64,000 nucleotides of DNA from Micromonospora sp. H61 (GTDB lineage Bacteria; Actinomycetota; Actinomycetes; Mycobacteriales; Micromonosporaceae), in the NCBI RefSeq assembly GCF_018070325.1, contig NZ_JAGPXY010000031.1:1-64000 (forward strand). Direction: 5' to 3'. The notes below the pieces were generated by a model, which saw nothing but the letters and a program-made list of their open reading frames with translations, was not told where the DNA came from and made no database searches. Every line of letters starts with the position of its first letter. Position 1 is the stretch's first letter. Positions 16,418-26,000 of this stretch are shown here, one piece after another. A program made the position numbers and the translations under genes.

Positions 16418-17434
16418 ATGCGGATCCTCATTCTCGGTGGCACCCAGTTCCTCGGCCGGGCGACGGCACGGCTCGCCGTCGAACAGGGTCACGAGGTCAC
16501 CTGCGCGGCCCGGGGCGTGTCCGGCACGGTGCCGGCCGGGGCGCGGTTCGTCGCGGCCGACCGCGATGATCCCGAGTCGCTCGTCCCGCTCGCCGCCGAG
16601 GGCTTCGACGCAGTGGTCGACGTGACCCGCCAGATCAGCCACGCCCGGCACGCGCTCGCCGCGCTCGCCGACCACGTCGGCCACTGGTCGTTCGTGTCGA
16701 CGATCTCGGTGTACGCGGACCACACCACCCCGGGCCAGACCGCTGCGGACGCGGCGATCCTGGCGCCGGCCCCGCCGGACGTGGACGGTCCGGTCGGCCC
16801 GGACCACCGCTGGTACGGCGAGTGCAAGGTGAGCATCGAGGAACTGGTCCGGGAGCGGGTCGGCGTGGACCGTTCGTTCATCTGCCGGGCGGGGCTGATC
16901 GTCGGCGCGGAGGATCCGAGCGATCGTTTCCCGTACTGGGTGCGGCGGCTGTCGGCCGGCGGCGAGGTGCTGGCCCCCGGGCGTCCGACCGATCGGGTGC
17001 AGTTCGTGGACGTCGCCGATCTGGCGCGTTGGCTGTTGCACGCCGCCGGCACCCGACTCGGCGGCACGTACGACGGCACCGGTCCGGCGATGTCCCGGGC
17101 CGACCTGCTGGCCGGTGTGGCCGCCGGGCTGGGCGTCGCCGATCCGGCTCTCACCTGGGTCGACCAGGAGTTCCTGGTGTCCCACGACGTACGCGAGTGG
17201 TCGGGGGAGCGGGCGTTGCCGCTCTGGGTGCGACTGCCGGAGACCGCCGGCCTGATGGACCGGGACGTCCGACCGGCCCTGGACGCCGGTCTGACGGTCC
17301 GTCCGCTGGCCGATACCGTTCGGGCGACCGCGTGCTGGATGGCCGCACAGCCGGCGGCCGTCCGGCAGGGTGGACTCGGCCCGGCGGATGAGGCGGCGAT
17401 CCTGGGGAAGTGGCAGGCTGTGCGGGACCGGTGA
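16418..17434 (+). CDS. NAD-dependent epimerase/dehydratase family protein
   Basis: A 338-residue extended-SDR protein. It begins with the nucleotide motif GGTQFLGR (~7-14), has the acidic stop of strand 3 replaced by DRDDPESL, a catalytic Ser/Thr region SFVSTISVY (~90) and YGECK (~133-137) as the Tyr-x-x-x-Lys pair. Sequence flavour is that of the atypical SDR group related to plant CSP41/isoflavone-reductase-like epimerases; the substrate is unknown. ATG 16418 is chosen because the Rossmann strand starts at once and a GGGGGAG lies upstream; a 22-residue longer form would run into repeat B. Confidence 0.85.
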   Translation: MRILILGGTQFLGRATARLAVEQGHEVTCAARGVSGTVPAGARFVAADRDDPESLVPLAAEGFDAVVDVTRQISHARHALAALADHVGHWSFVSTISVYADHTTPGQTAADAAILAPAPPDVDGPVGPDHRWYGECKVSIEELVRERVGVDRSFICRAGLIVGAEDPSDRFPYWVRRLSAGGEVLAPGRPTDRVQFVDVADLARWLLHAAGTRLGGTYDGTGPAMSRADLLAGVAAGLGVADPALTWVDQEFLVSHDVREWSGERALPLWVRLPETAGLMDRDVRPALDAGLTVRPLADTVRATACWMAAQPAAVRQGGLGPADEAAILGKWQAVRDR

Positions 17435-17474
17435 TCCCGGCGATCGAAGTTTCCCCCACCTCGGACAGTCATAG

Positions 17475-17506
17475 TTGACGCTCACGCCTGCTGAAAGTAA
17501 GTTTCA
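17475..17506 (+). promoter_or_regulatory. Leaderless promoter with operator for the rpiR-murQ pair
   Basis: TTGACG (17475-17480) and TAAGTT (17498-17503) are 17 bp apart; the GTG start lies 6 nt after the -10 box. The -10 box is embedded in TGAAA-GTAAG-TTTCA (17492-17506), an inverted repeat that is a good candidate autoregulatory site for the RpiR-type protein. Confidence 0.6.
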
Positions 17507-17509
17507 TCC

Positions 17510-18424
17510 GTGGCGAAGAGTCCGAAGATTTCTGCGAGTCACGAGCCCGGTGGGCTGATCGTCCACATCAGCGGGCTGTTGCCATCGCTGTCGCCCGCCG
17601 AGCAGCGGGTCGCCCGGCTGGTCGTGTCCGACCCGGCGGCCGCCGCCCGGCGGACAATCACCGACCTCGCCACCGCAGCCGAGACATCCGAGGCGACAGT
17701 CATCCGGTTCTGTCGTTCGGTGGGCATGGACGGCTACCCCCAACTGCGCATCCGCCTCGCCGCCGAGGCCGCGCGCCGGATCGAGCCACCGGACGCCCGA
17801 GTGGTCGGCGGTGACATCCCGCCCGGTGCCGACCTCGCCCAGATCATCGCCACCATCGCGTTCAACGACGCCCGCGCCGTCGAGGAGACCGCCGAGCAAC
17901 TCGACCCCGCCGTCTGCGAGCAGGTGGTCGAGGCGATCAGCGGTGCCGGTCGGATCGACATCTACGGCGCCGGCGCCAGCGGGTTCGTCGCCTCGGACTT
18001 CCAGCAGAAGCTGCACCGCATCGGCCGGATCGCCTTCTACTTCCCGGACGTGCACACCGCGCTGACCTCGGCCGCCCTCCTGGGCCGGGGAGACGTGGCG
18101 ATCGGCATCTCGCACACCGGCACCACCTCCGACGTGATCGAGGTGCTGGAGCAGGCCCGTACCCGCGGTGCGGCGACAGTGGCGCTGACCAACTTCCCGC
18201 GCTCGCCGATCACCGACGTGGCGGACTTCGTGTTGACCACGGCGGCCCGGGAGACCACCTACCGCTCCGGCGCGACGGCCAGCCGGCTGGCCCAGCTCAC
18301 CGTGGTCGACTGCCTCTTCGTCGGGGTTGCCGCCCGCAACAGGGCCCGGGCCCGCAAGGCCCTGGAGGCGACCGCCGAGGCGGTCCAGTCGCACCGGGTG
18401 GGTGCCAACCGGAGGCGGGCATGA
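17510..18424 (+). CDS. MurR/RpiR-family transcriptional regulator
   Basis: A 304-residue regulator: N-terminal HTH_6 domain (residues ~20-90, TITDLATAAETSEATVIRFCR) followed by a SIS sugar-phosphate-binding domain (~125-260; IYGAGASGFVASDF, GISHTGTTSDVIEVLE). It is translationally coupled to murQ (ATGA overlap), so N-acetylmuramic acid 6-phosphate is the probable effector, as for MurR. The GTG start has no Shine-Dalgarno sequence and sits 6 nt after a -10 box, implying leaderless translation. Likely autoregulated through the overlapping inverted repeat. Confidence 0.92.
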   Translation: MAKSPKISASHEPGGLIVHISGLLPSLSPAEQRVARLVVSDPAAAARRTITDLATAAETSEATVIRFCRSVGMDGYPQLRIRLAAEAARRIEPPDARVVGGDIPPGADLAQIIATIAFNDARAVEETAEQLDPAVCEQVVEAISGAGRIDIYGAGASGFVASDFQQKLHRIGRIAFYFPDVHTALTSAALLGRGDVAIGISHTGTTSDVIEVLEQARTRGAATVALTNFPRSPITDVADFVLTTAARETTYRSGATASRLAQLTVVDCLFVGVAARNRARARKALEATAEAVQSHRVGANRRRA

Positions 18425-19362
18425 CGGCCGGTGCGGAGATGCCCGCACGGCCCGCTCGCCCCACGGTCCGGGTGGGTGCCCCCACCGAACGGCGTAACCC
18501 GCTCAGCGTCGACCTCGACCTGATGTCGACCCGGGACGTGCTCACCGTGATCAACGAGGCGGACCGGCGAGTGCCCGCGGCGGTCGCCGCGGTGCTCGAC
18601 GAGATCGCCACCACCGTCGACCTGGCGGTCGCGGCGCTTCGCGGCGGCCACCGGGTGCACTACTTCGGGGCCGGCACCTCCGGCCGACTGGGCGTGCTCG
18701 ACGCCGCCGAACTGGCCCCCACCTTCAACTCGCCCCGACACTGGTTCTGCGCGCACCTCGCGGGAGGCCCGGACGCCATGTGGCGGGCCGTCGAGGACGC
18801 CGAGGACGACGACCGGGGCGGCGCGGTCGAAGCGGCCAGTTGTGTACGGGCCGGGGACCTGGTGGTTGGTCTGGCGGCCAGCGGACGCACCCCGTACGTC
18901 CTCGGGGCGCTTGCCGCGGCCCGCGCCAAGGGCGCCTCGACGGTGCTGCTCTGCGCCAATCCGGAGGCGGAGGCCGCCCGGTCGGTCGACGTGTTCATCG
19001 GGGTGGACACCGGACCCGAGGTGGTCACCGGGTCGACCCGGATGAAGGCGGGCACAGCGCAGAAATTGGTCCTCAACACGTTCTCGACCGCCGTCATGGT
19101 GCGCCTGGGGCGGGTCTACTCGAACCTCATGATCGATATGGTGGCCACCAACGCGAAACTCCGCGGACGAATGATCTCGATTCTGGTCGAGGCCACCGGT
19201 TGCTCGGAGGAACTCTCCCGGCAGGCCCTCACCGAGGCCGACGGGGACCTGAAGACGGCGCTGGTCGCCCTGGTCTCGGGCGCCGAGATCGACGCCGCCC
19301 GGGCCGCGCTGGCCCGCTCGGCCGACCAGGTGCGCGGCGCCCTCGCCCTGCTCGCCTCCTAG
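18421..19362 (+). CDS. murQ: N-acetylmuramic acid 6-phosphate etherase
   Basis: Cleaves the lactyl ether of MurNAc 6-phosphate to give GlcNAc 6-phosphate and D-lactate in peptidoglycan recycling. The 313-residue protein matches MurQ throughout: TERRNPLSVDLD (~22), the SIS-fold phosphate loop GAGTSGRLGVLDAAELAPTF (~80-99) with the catalytic Glu in AAEL, a second loop GLAASGRTPY, and the family signature TGSTRMKAGTAQKLVLN (~202-218). It overlaps the regulator gene by 4 nt. No transport gene for MurNAc is next to it. Confidence 0.97.
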   Translation: MTAGAEMPARPARPTVRVGAPTERRNPLSVDLDLMSTRDVLTVINEADRRVPAAVAAVLDEIATTVDLAVAALRGGHRVHYFGAGTSGRLGVLDAAELAPTFNSPRHWFCAHLAGGPDAMWRAVEDAEDDDRGGAVEAASCVRAGDLVVGLAASGRTPYVLGALAAARAKGASTVLLCANPEAEAARSVDVFIGVDTGPEVVTGSTRMKAGTAQKLVLNTFSTAVMVRLGRVYSNLMIDMVATNAKLRGRMISILVEATGCSEELSRQALTEADGDLKTALVALVSGAEIDAARAALARSADQVRGALALLAS

Positions 19363-19730
19363 CGCCACCCGTACCGGGAAGCGAACGAGCCCTCGGATTG
19401 TTCATCTGGCCGAGGGGTAATAACACCCTCGTGAATGAACCGACCGGTGCACCGGTGCGTATCTGGCAGTGACCAGGATCGCATCGCGGTGGTGACCCGG
19501 GTCGCTGTGCCCCCACGGCGGGCGGTGTTGCCATGGTGCGGTAACCCGTACGTGGTGCCCAGTGGCGAGCCACCCGATGGGGTGCTGACAGCAAACATGG
19601 ACCGTGCTTTCAGCTACTACTCAGGCATTCGTGACACTTTCGACTCACGACGAGGAATCCCCGACACGTCTCATCTGTTGTGTAGGTGTCAGCACCGATG
19701 GGCACAGCAGAAGTTACCAGGGGCTGACAG
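19363..19730. other. 368-bp intergenic region upstream of the sigma factor gene
   Basis: Holds the hairpin after murQ near its left end and AT-richer DNA before the sigma gene. No ORF with convincing codon structure and no RNA gene were seen. The last 100 bp probably contain the sigma gene promoter, but no clear -35/-10 pair is visible. Confidence 0.5.
19390..19416 (+). terminator. Hairpin after murQ
   Basis: 7-bp stem CCCTCGG/CCGAGGG (19390-19396 with 19410-19416), 13-nt loop, 28 nt after the murQ stop. Weak candidate. Confidence 0.45.
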
Positions 19731-20729
19731 GTGTGGGGAATGGCAAGGAACCGGGCAACCGGCGCGAGCGAGGGGACCGTGGGCAACGTGGACAAGAACA
19801 TCGGCATGCGAACCGACGAGGTTGCCGAGGAGCGCGACCTGGTCGGCGTCTACCTGCACGAGATCTCCCGGACGCCACTGCTGGACGCCGCCAAGGAGGT
19901 CGATCTCTCCAAGGCGATCGAGGCCGGCCTCTACGCCGAGCACCTGCTCGGTGAGGAAGCCGTTCCCGCCGGTGTCGACCGGGCCGACCTGGAGTGGCTG
20001 GTCGTCGAGGGCGAGCGGGCGAAGGACCTCTTCATCCGCGCCAACCTCCGACTGGTCGTGTCGATCGCCCGGCGCTACGTGCGCTCGGGGATGCCCATGC
20101 TGGACCTGATCCAGGAGGGCAACACCGGCCTCGTCCGGGCGGTCGAGAAGTTCGACTACGAGCGCGGCTACAAGTTCTCCACCTACGCCACCTGGTGGAT
20201 CCGGCAGGCGATCAGCCGGGCCATCGCGCAGCAGGAGCGCACCGTCCGTCTACCGGTGCACCTGGTGGAGGACGTCAACCGGATGCGCAACGTGGCCCGG
20301 CAGTTGACCCGTGAGTTGGGCAGCGACCCGGAGCCGGAGCAGATCGCCAACGCCCTCGGCGTCACCGTCGAGCGGGTGAACGAGCTGCGTCGCTGGTCGC
20401 AGGACACCGTTTCGCTGGACACCCCGGTGGGCGACGACGGCGACACGAACCTCGGTGACCTGGTCGCCGACAGTGACGCGCCGTCGCCGGAGGACATCGT
20501 CCTCAGCGGCCTGGAGCGGCAGCGCATCGAAGGGCTGCTCAACCACCTCGACGACCGGTCCGCCGGCATCATGCGGGCCCGCTACGGGCTGGAGGACGGC
20601 CGGGAGCACTCGCTCACCGAGGTCGCGTCCCGCTTCTCGCTGTCCCGCGAGCGGATCCGGCAGCTGGAGATCCAGGCCCTCGGCCGGCTCCGCGAGCTGG
20701 CTCGGGCGGAAGGGCTGCAAGCAGCCTGA
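19731..20729 (+). CDS. Group 2 RNA polymerase sigma factor (RpoD/HrdB-like)
   Basis: A 332-residue sigma-70 protein with regions 1.2 (DLVGVYLHEISRTPLL, ~38), 2.1-2.4 (~95-175; DLFIRANLRLVVSIARRYV, FSTYATWWIRQAISRAI), 3 and 4.2 (EVASRFSLSRERIRQLE, ~300). It lacks the long acidic N-terminal region 1.1 of the essential sigma, so it belongs with the dispensable HrdA/HrdD/SigB-like principal-like factors used in stationary phase or stress. GTG 19731 has AGGGG 7 nt upstream; ATG 19740 is an alternative. Ends at a 20-bp bidirectional terminator. Confidence 0.93.
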   Translation: MWGMARNRATGASEGTVGNVDKNIGMRTDEVAEERDLVGVYLHEISRTPLLDAAKEVDLSKAIEAGLYAEHLLGEEAVPAGVDRADLEWLVVEGERAKDLFIRANLRLVVSIARRYVRSGMPMLDLIQEGNTGLVRAVEKFDYERGYKFSTYATWWIRQAISRAIAQQERTVRLPVHLVEDVNRMRNVARQLTRELGSDPEPEQIANALGVTVERVNELRRWSQDTVSLDTPVGDDGDTNLGDLVADSDAPSPEDIVLSGLERQRIEGLLNHLDDRSAGIMRARYGLEDGREHSLTEVASRFSLSRERIRQLEIQALGRLRELARAEGLQAA

Positions 20730-20749
20730 CCTGGAAGTAATGACTAATG

Positions 20750-20799
20750 ACGGCGAACGGCCGGCGTCCGATAGGGGGACGCCGGCCGTTCGCCGTTTC
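20750..20799. terminator. Bidirectional terminator, 20-bp perfect stem
   Basis: 20750-20769 pairs perfectly with 20777-20796 around a 7-nt loop, followed by TTT on the plus strand. It ends both the sigma factor gene and the convergent NlpC/P60 gene. Confidence 0.9.
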
Positions 20800-20808
20800 C
20801 GATGGTGG

Positions 20809-21786
20809 TCAGCGCACCCGGCCGTAACCCTGGATGGACATCATGTTCATGCCACGCTTGAGCACGTTGCGACCGGCGCTGGGCGCGTCGATCACCTGAC
20901 CGTCGCCCACGTAGAGGGCGACGTGCCCGAGCCCGCTGTAGAAGACCAGGTCGCCGGGGCGTAGCTCGCCCCGCCCGATGTGGGCGACAGCGCTCCACTG
21001 CATCCTGGTGTTGTGCGGCAGGGACTTCCCGGCAGCCCGCCAGGCAGCCGAGGTCAGGCCGGAGCAGTCGTAGCCGTTCGGCCCGTCGGCCGCCCAGACG
21101 TAGGGCTTGCCGATCGCGCCGAACGCGTAACGCACCGCCGTGCCGGCAGCACCGGACACGGCGGGCACGTTCTTGGCCTCGCTCGTCGCCGCCCTGGGCT
21201 CGGGTCGCTCGGTGGCGGCCCCGTACGCCTGCCGGCGCAGCTCGTACAGCTTGGCCAGGTCCTGCTCGATCTGCTTCTTACCCGCGGCGAGCTGGCGAGC
21301 CTGTGCTGCCTGTCGGGTCAAGGTCGCGCCCAGGTGGGCCTTCTCGTCGAGCAGTCGCTGCTGGTCGGTCGTGAAGCCGGAGATGCGCTCCTGCCGTTGG
21401 CGGGTCAACTGCTCGATCGTGCCGAGCCGGTCCAGCAGCGCGGCCGAGCCGCCGGGACGCAGCAGGGCGTCCGCGGTGCGCAGACCGCCACTCTTGTACG
21501 CGGTGGAGGCGAGCTCCGCCACGTCGGCCCGGCTCTGCTCGACCTGCTGTTCGAGCGGGCCGATGCGGGTCTGTAATCGGGCCACGGCGGCCTCGTTTGT
21601 CTTGATCTCCTCACGCAACTTGTTGTACGACTCGACGACCCGCTCCAACTCGGCCGAGGACGTCTCGATCCGGCGGGTCAGGTCGGCGGGGGACGGCTCG
21701 GCCTGGGCCACCGCCGTCGGGGCGATCAGCGCGGCCGACATGCCGACCAGCGCCACGGTGCGCAGCAGATTTCTCAGGGATGACAA
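20809..21786 (-). CDS. Secreted NlpC/P60 peptidoglycan hydrolase with coiled coil
   Basis: A 325-residue RipA-like D,L-endopeptidase. Residues 1-30 form a Sec signal peptide (TVALVGMSAALIAPTAVAQA), residues ~35-190 a long coiled coil (RIETSSAELERVV, LQTRIGPLEQQVEQSRADV) and ~215-325 the NlpC/P60 domain with catalytic Cys241 (YDCSGLTSAAW) and His288 (GHVALYVG). It would cleave stem peptides during cell separation. The only initiator compatible with the signal peptide is TTG 21786, 10 nt after GAGAGGGG. It has a long upstream region shared with a divergent DUF6232 gene. Confidence 0.92.
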   Translation of the reverse strand: MSSLRNLLRTVALVGMSAALIAPTAVAQAEPSPADLTRRIETSSAELERVVESYNKLREEIKTNEAAVARLQTRIGPLEQQVEQSRADVAELASTAYKSGGLRTADALLRPGGSAALLDRLGTIEQLTRQRQERISGFTTDQQRLLDEKAHLGATLTRQAAQARQLAAGKKQIEQDLAKLYELRRQAYGAATERPEPRAATSEAKNVPAVSGAAGTAVRYAFGAIGKPYVWAADGPNGYDCSGLTSAAWRAAGKSLPHNTRMQWSAVAHIGRGELRPGDLVFYSGLGHVALYVGDGQVIDAPSAGRNVLKRGMNMMSIQGYGRVR

Positions 21787-22287
21787 GAGCGGAAGGCCCC
21801 TCTCCCACGGCCGCCGGGGCTGCTGACGCCCTCGACGACACCGGCCGGGGCCATCCGGGCGGACGGCACTGGGCCGGACCGGCTCGCCCAACCTAACCCG
21901 GGACGGATGTCGCTCGCAGTTGAAGCAGGGGCGAAAGTTGGGAGAGTTGCGGGTCGGGCCCATGGGCTGGGTGGCGCCATCGTGGCTGATGACGCCTGGG
22001 GACGGGGGAACATTGCCCTTTTCGCGGCCCACTGACGGATATGCGACTTTCGTCGTTCCGGGCGTATGCCGCCGGATTCCTAGCCGCCATAACCGATAAA
22101 AGCTGAAATGGATGCTGTTTCTCGGCGATGTCACCCGGTCGTGGCGAGCTGTCGGGACCCGGTAAATGCCCAGGTCGACTGGCGATGCCGCAACACAATG
22201 AAGTCGGGAGCCGGGAATCCCGTCGACAGGCAGCGATGACTGTCGCCAGCGGGTCGACTCGGCCAACCGTCCCCTTCGGGAGGAACC
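21787..22287. other. 501-bp divergent intergenic region (NlpC/P60 and DUF6232 leaders)
   Basis: Noticeably more AT-rich around 22070-22130 (GATAAAAGCTGAAATGG). It probably contains promoters for both genes and a long 5' leader for the peptidase. No protein-coding signal was seen. A c-di-AMP riboswitch, common ahead of actinobacterial cell-wall hydrolases, was looked for but its conserved segments could not be recognised. Confidence 0.4.
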
Positions 22288-22809
22288 GTGAATCGTGAAG
22301 GCGCAAAGACGCGACCGCCGCGAACGGTGCCGGGCGCTCGGTCGACCCTGCTGTACGCGCGGCCCGGCATCATCGTGACCGTCGACCGGTTCACCGTCGG
22401 TCGGAACAGTTACCGGGTCGCCGACCTGACCCATCTGCGTACCACCCGGGGTCCGCACGACCGGATCGCCGTCCGGGCCGTGGTCATCACCGCCAGCATG
22501 CTCGGCGGTGTGGGGGTGCTCCTCGGCTTCACCGGCGGTCTGCACCGCCTCACCGCCGGGGCGTACCTGATCCTCGGCGCGGTGTTCCTGCTCCCGGCCG
22601 CACTCGCCCTGGTCGGCGACCGCTGGCGCCCACCGCCGCACGAACTGTGGGGGTGGTACCAAGGCTCGGAGGTGCTGCTGTTCAGCGCCGACGACGAACG
22701 GCAGTTCGGCCAGGTCACCCGGTCGCTGCTGCGGGCCCGGGAGGTCAACCGCTACGGCAGTTGGGTCGACCCGCTCGCCGAAGCGGACCCGTGGCGGCCC
22801 AACCGCTGA
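22288..22809 (+). CDS. DUF6232 family protein
   Basis: A 173-residue protein. After a Lys/Arg-rich start it has the short strand motif YARPGIIVTVDRFTVGRNSYRV and ADLTHLRT that characterise DUF6232, then two hydrophobic helices (ITASMLGGVGVLLGF and AGAYLILGAVFLLPAALALV) and a cytoplasmic tail EVLLFSADDERQFGQVTRSLLRA. Such proteins are common and multicopy in actinomycetes, often near polymorphic toxins, but their function is unknown. GTG start with GGGAGGA 3 nt upstream. It precedes the giant secreted protein gene, separated by a small hairpin. Confidence 0.75.
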   Translation: MNREGAKTRPPRTVPGARSTLLYARPGIIVTVDRFTVGRNSYRVADLTHLRTTRGPHDRIAVRAVVITASMLGGVGVLLGFTGGLHRLTAGAYLILGAVFLLPAALALVGDRWRPPPHELWGWYQGSEVLLFSADDERQFGQVTRSLLRAREVNRYGSWVDPLAEADPWRPNR

Positions 22810-22885
22810 TCGGGCGCGACCGGCTCAGGCGGCGGCCCCCTGGCGGGCTGACCAGTCTGGGCAGTGCGGACCCTTACGCCCCAGC

Positions 22886-22902
22886 CGGCCGTAATTCGGC
22901 CG
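22886..22902 (+). terminator. Short hairpin after the DUF6232 gene
   Basis: CGGCCG-TAATT-CGGCCG, 6-bp perfect stem and 5-nt loop, 77 nt after the stop. Weak but well placed. Confidence 0.4.
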
Positions 22903-23009
22903 TTGACGCACCAGGCGTGAACTCACTGATCTTGAATATTGATAACTGAAGATCGGCTCAGTATGTTGAGCGCGCCGCGGAGGCGGATCGATCAACACGG
23001 GGGCTGTTC

Positions 23010-26000
23010 ATGGTCGTTAATGGTGGGCGTCGCACGCCCTTTTTGGGCATTCGTCATCGCAGTTCGGCCCTATTGGTCATGGCATTCCTGCCAGCCTCGG
23101 TGCTCGTCCCACCTGCCGCTCCGGCCCAATCGGCCGCGCCCACGCCCGCCGCTGCCTGCATCGACGTCCAACCGAACGCCAAGAGCGCCCGCGCGATGCT
23201 CGCCACCTGTGGCCGGCAGGTGGAGATTCTGTCTGAGCGCACCGAGTACGCCCAGACGTTCCTCAACCCCGACGGATCGCTCACCCTGGAGCAGAGCATC
23301 GAGCCGGTGCGGGTACGCAAGGGTGACTCCTGGGTGCCGGTGGACACTGTCCTCAAGGCGACCTCGGAAGGACTTGCCCCCAGGGCGTCGGTGCTCCCGA
23401 TGGTCTTCTCCCCAGGGGGCGAGAGCGCGCCGCTGGCTCGGCTCCGCGACGGTGCCCGCGAGCTGACGATGTCCTGGCCCGGGCGGTTGCCCGCGCCGGT
23501 GCTTGACGGATCCACTGCCATCTACCGGAACGTGCTGCCCGAGGTCGACCTGCGGGTGACGGCCGGCGCCCTCGGCTTCTCCGAGGTGTTGGTGGTGCAC
23601 ACCCGGAAGGCAGCGGCCAACCCGAAGCTCAGATCCCTGCGCTTCGGTCTGGCGAGCAAAGGGGTGACGGTCAGTCCTGCGCCCGGCGGTGGTCTGGCGG
23701 CCCGCGACGCCAACGGCCAGAACGTCTTCAGTGCGCCAGCCCCGCTGATGTGGGACGCCACGGTCGCCGGCGCGGAGCCGGACCTCGCTGGCCAGGGCGC
23801 CCGATCGACCGACGCGCCCGCCGGCACCGCCGGGGTGGCCCGGCGCGCGGTGATGCCGGTGACGGTCAGCCGCGACTCCCTGACCATCGTGCCGGATCGG
23901 GCGATGCTGGACGACCCACGGACCAAGCTGCCCATCTACATCGACCCGTCGTGGACCGGGGGGATAGCCAGCAACGCCTGGACATCGGTGTGGAGCAAGC
24001 ACAAGTCCAGCTCGTTCTGGCAGAACTCCACCGCCCTCCAGCGGGCGTCCACCTACGGCGCTGCCGGGGCAGGTCGTACCGAGGACTGTGACGGCTGCGC
24101 GGACCACATCATCCGATCCCTGTTTCGGATGAACACCAGCGCGGTCAGGGGCAAGATCATCAGCAGGGCCGAATTCCGGATCGAGCAACTCCACTCCTGG
24201 ACCTGCAACCCGAAGTCCAACGCGAAGCTCTGGCTCACCGGGAAGATCTCATCCTCCACGACCTGGAACAACCAGCCGAGTTGGGACAGTAGCTACACCG
24301 CTCAGACGTCGGCGAACCGCAAGATCGGTGGGGCGCACGGCTGCCTGGGGACCGGAACGATCGAGTTCGACGTCACCCGAATGGTCGACCGGGCGGCAAA
24401 GAGCGGCTGGGCCGACCTGACGGTGGGGCTCCGGGCGATCGACGAGGGCACGAAGAACCAGTGGAAGCGGTTCAAGCACTCGACGCCGAAGCTGTCGATC
24501 ACCTACAACACCAAACCCAACCCACCGTCGGGACACCAGTCCGACGGTAAGCCCTGCGCCGTCGGCAACTCCCGACCGTACGTGTTGAACACCACCCCGT
24601 ACCTGTCGGTGAGGCAGTCCGACCCGGACAGCTCGCAGCAGTCCCTGACCACGTGGTTCTACTGGTGGCCGCTCGGCGGCTCGCGCAACGAAACCAACAA
24701 GGTCTCCCAGGCGTCGGGCAACCCGTCAGCGGTGTCGAAGCAGATTCCGTCCGGCAGGTTGGTGGACGGCACCACCTACGTGTGGCAGGCGCGTACGTGG
24801 GACGGATCGGTCTACGGCGACTGGTCCGGCACTTGCGAGTTCACAGTGGATGCCACACCTCCGAAGGAACCCGGGGGCCTCAGCTCCACCACCTACAGCA
24901 ACGACGGCACGCCGCGTGGTGGGGTCGGCGTAGCGGGTGTGTTCGCCGTGGCGCCGCCGACGCAGCGTCCGTACGAGGTGAGGGAATACGCCTGGACCCT
25001 TGACTCGGGCGTGCTCACCGAGGCGCAGAACGTGCCGGCCCGGTCGGACTTCAGTGCCTCGATCAGCGTCATGCCGTTGCACGACGGGGTGAACACCCTG
25101 CGCGTCTGGTCCCGGGACCACTCCGGTCGGTACTCGCTCGTACCGGCGACCTACACGTTCTCCGTACGGGCAGGATCCGGTCCGGCGGCCCGCTGGACCT
25201 TCGACGAGACCGGGAACACCGCTGCCGACGTCACCGGTCACGGCAACACGCTCACCCTGGCCCCATCGGGAACCCGGACGCCGGGTCGGGCCGGTGTCGG
25301 CACCGCGCTCAGTCTCAACGGCAGCACAACGGGCTCACTGACAGGTTCAGTGCTGACCCCGAATCCGGACACGGGCGCGGCCACCCCGGTGCGTACCGAC
25401 GGAAGTTTCACCGTGGCAGCCTGGGTTCGGCTGCCGACCGTGCCGACCACCGGCTACCAGGCCGTGCTCAGCGCCAACGGCGCCCAGTCGCACGCCTACA
25501 GTCTGGGCTACTCCGGCGCGAGCCAGCGGTGGCGATTCACCATGTCGACCGCGGACACCACCAACACCGCGCTGCATCATGTCCTGTCCAACTCGGCGGC
25601 CACCGCCGGAAAGTGGACTCACATCGCGGCGACCTACGACGGCGCCACGAAGAAGATGACCCTCTATGTCAACGGGGTGGCTCAGACCGCGACGACGACG
25701 CTGGTCGGCGGCTTCAACGCCACCGGCTCGATAACCGTCGGCAAGCGCAGGTGGAGCGGCGCCGACGACGGCCTCTTCACCGGCGCCGTCGACGACATCC
25801 GGGTCTACAACCTCGTCGAAACCCCGACCAAGCTTGCCGAGCTGGCAGTGCCCTTGCAGCCGGTGGTGTCATTCCCCAACGGCACCGAGGTGACCGCCGG
25901 AGGGCAGCTCCAGGTCACGTTCAACGCTGGTGGCGACACCAACATCACGAAGTTCCGGTACAGCGTGGGCGACACCACGCTGGGCAGCACGGTGAATGCG

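Noticed and set aside
21787..22287. c-di-AMP (ydaO/yuaA) riboswitch
   Set aside because: The position fits, but the conserved motifs could not be matched by eye; claiming it would need a covariance search.
20809..22662. A 617-residue version of the NlpC/P60 protein
   Set aside because: The extra ~290 N-terminal residues are low-complexity, precede an internal signal peptide and overlap the divergent DUF6232 gene. TTG 21786 fits the signal peptide.
22926..22954. A fifth member of the inverted-repeat family (GATCTT/AAGATC)
   Set aside because: Arms are only 6 bp and lie in an AT-rich promoter patch ahead of the giant secreted gene, so chance is likely.
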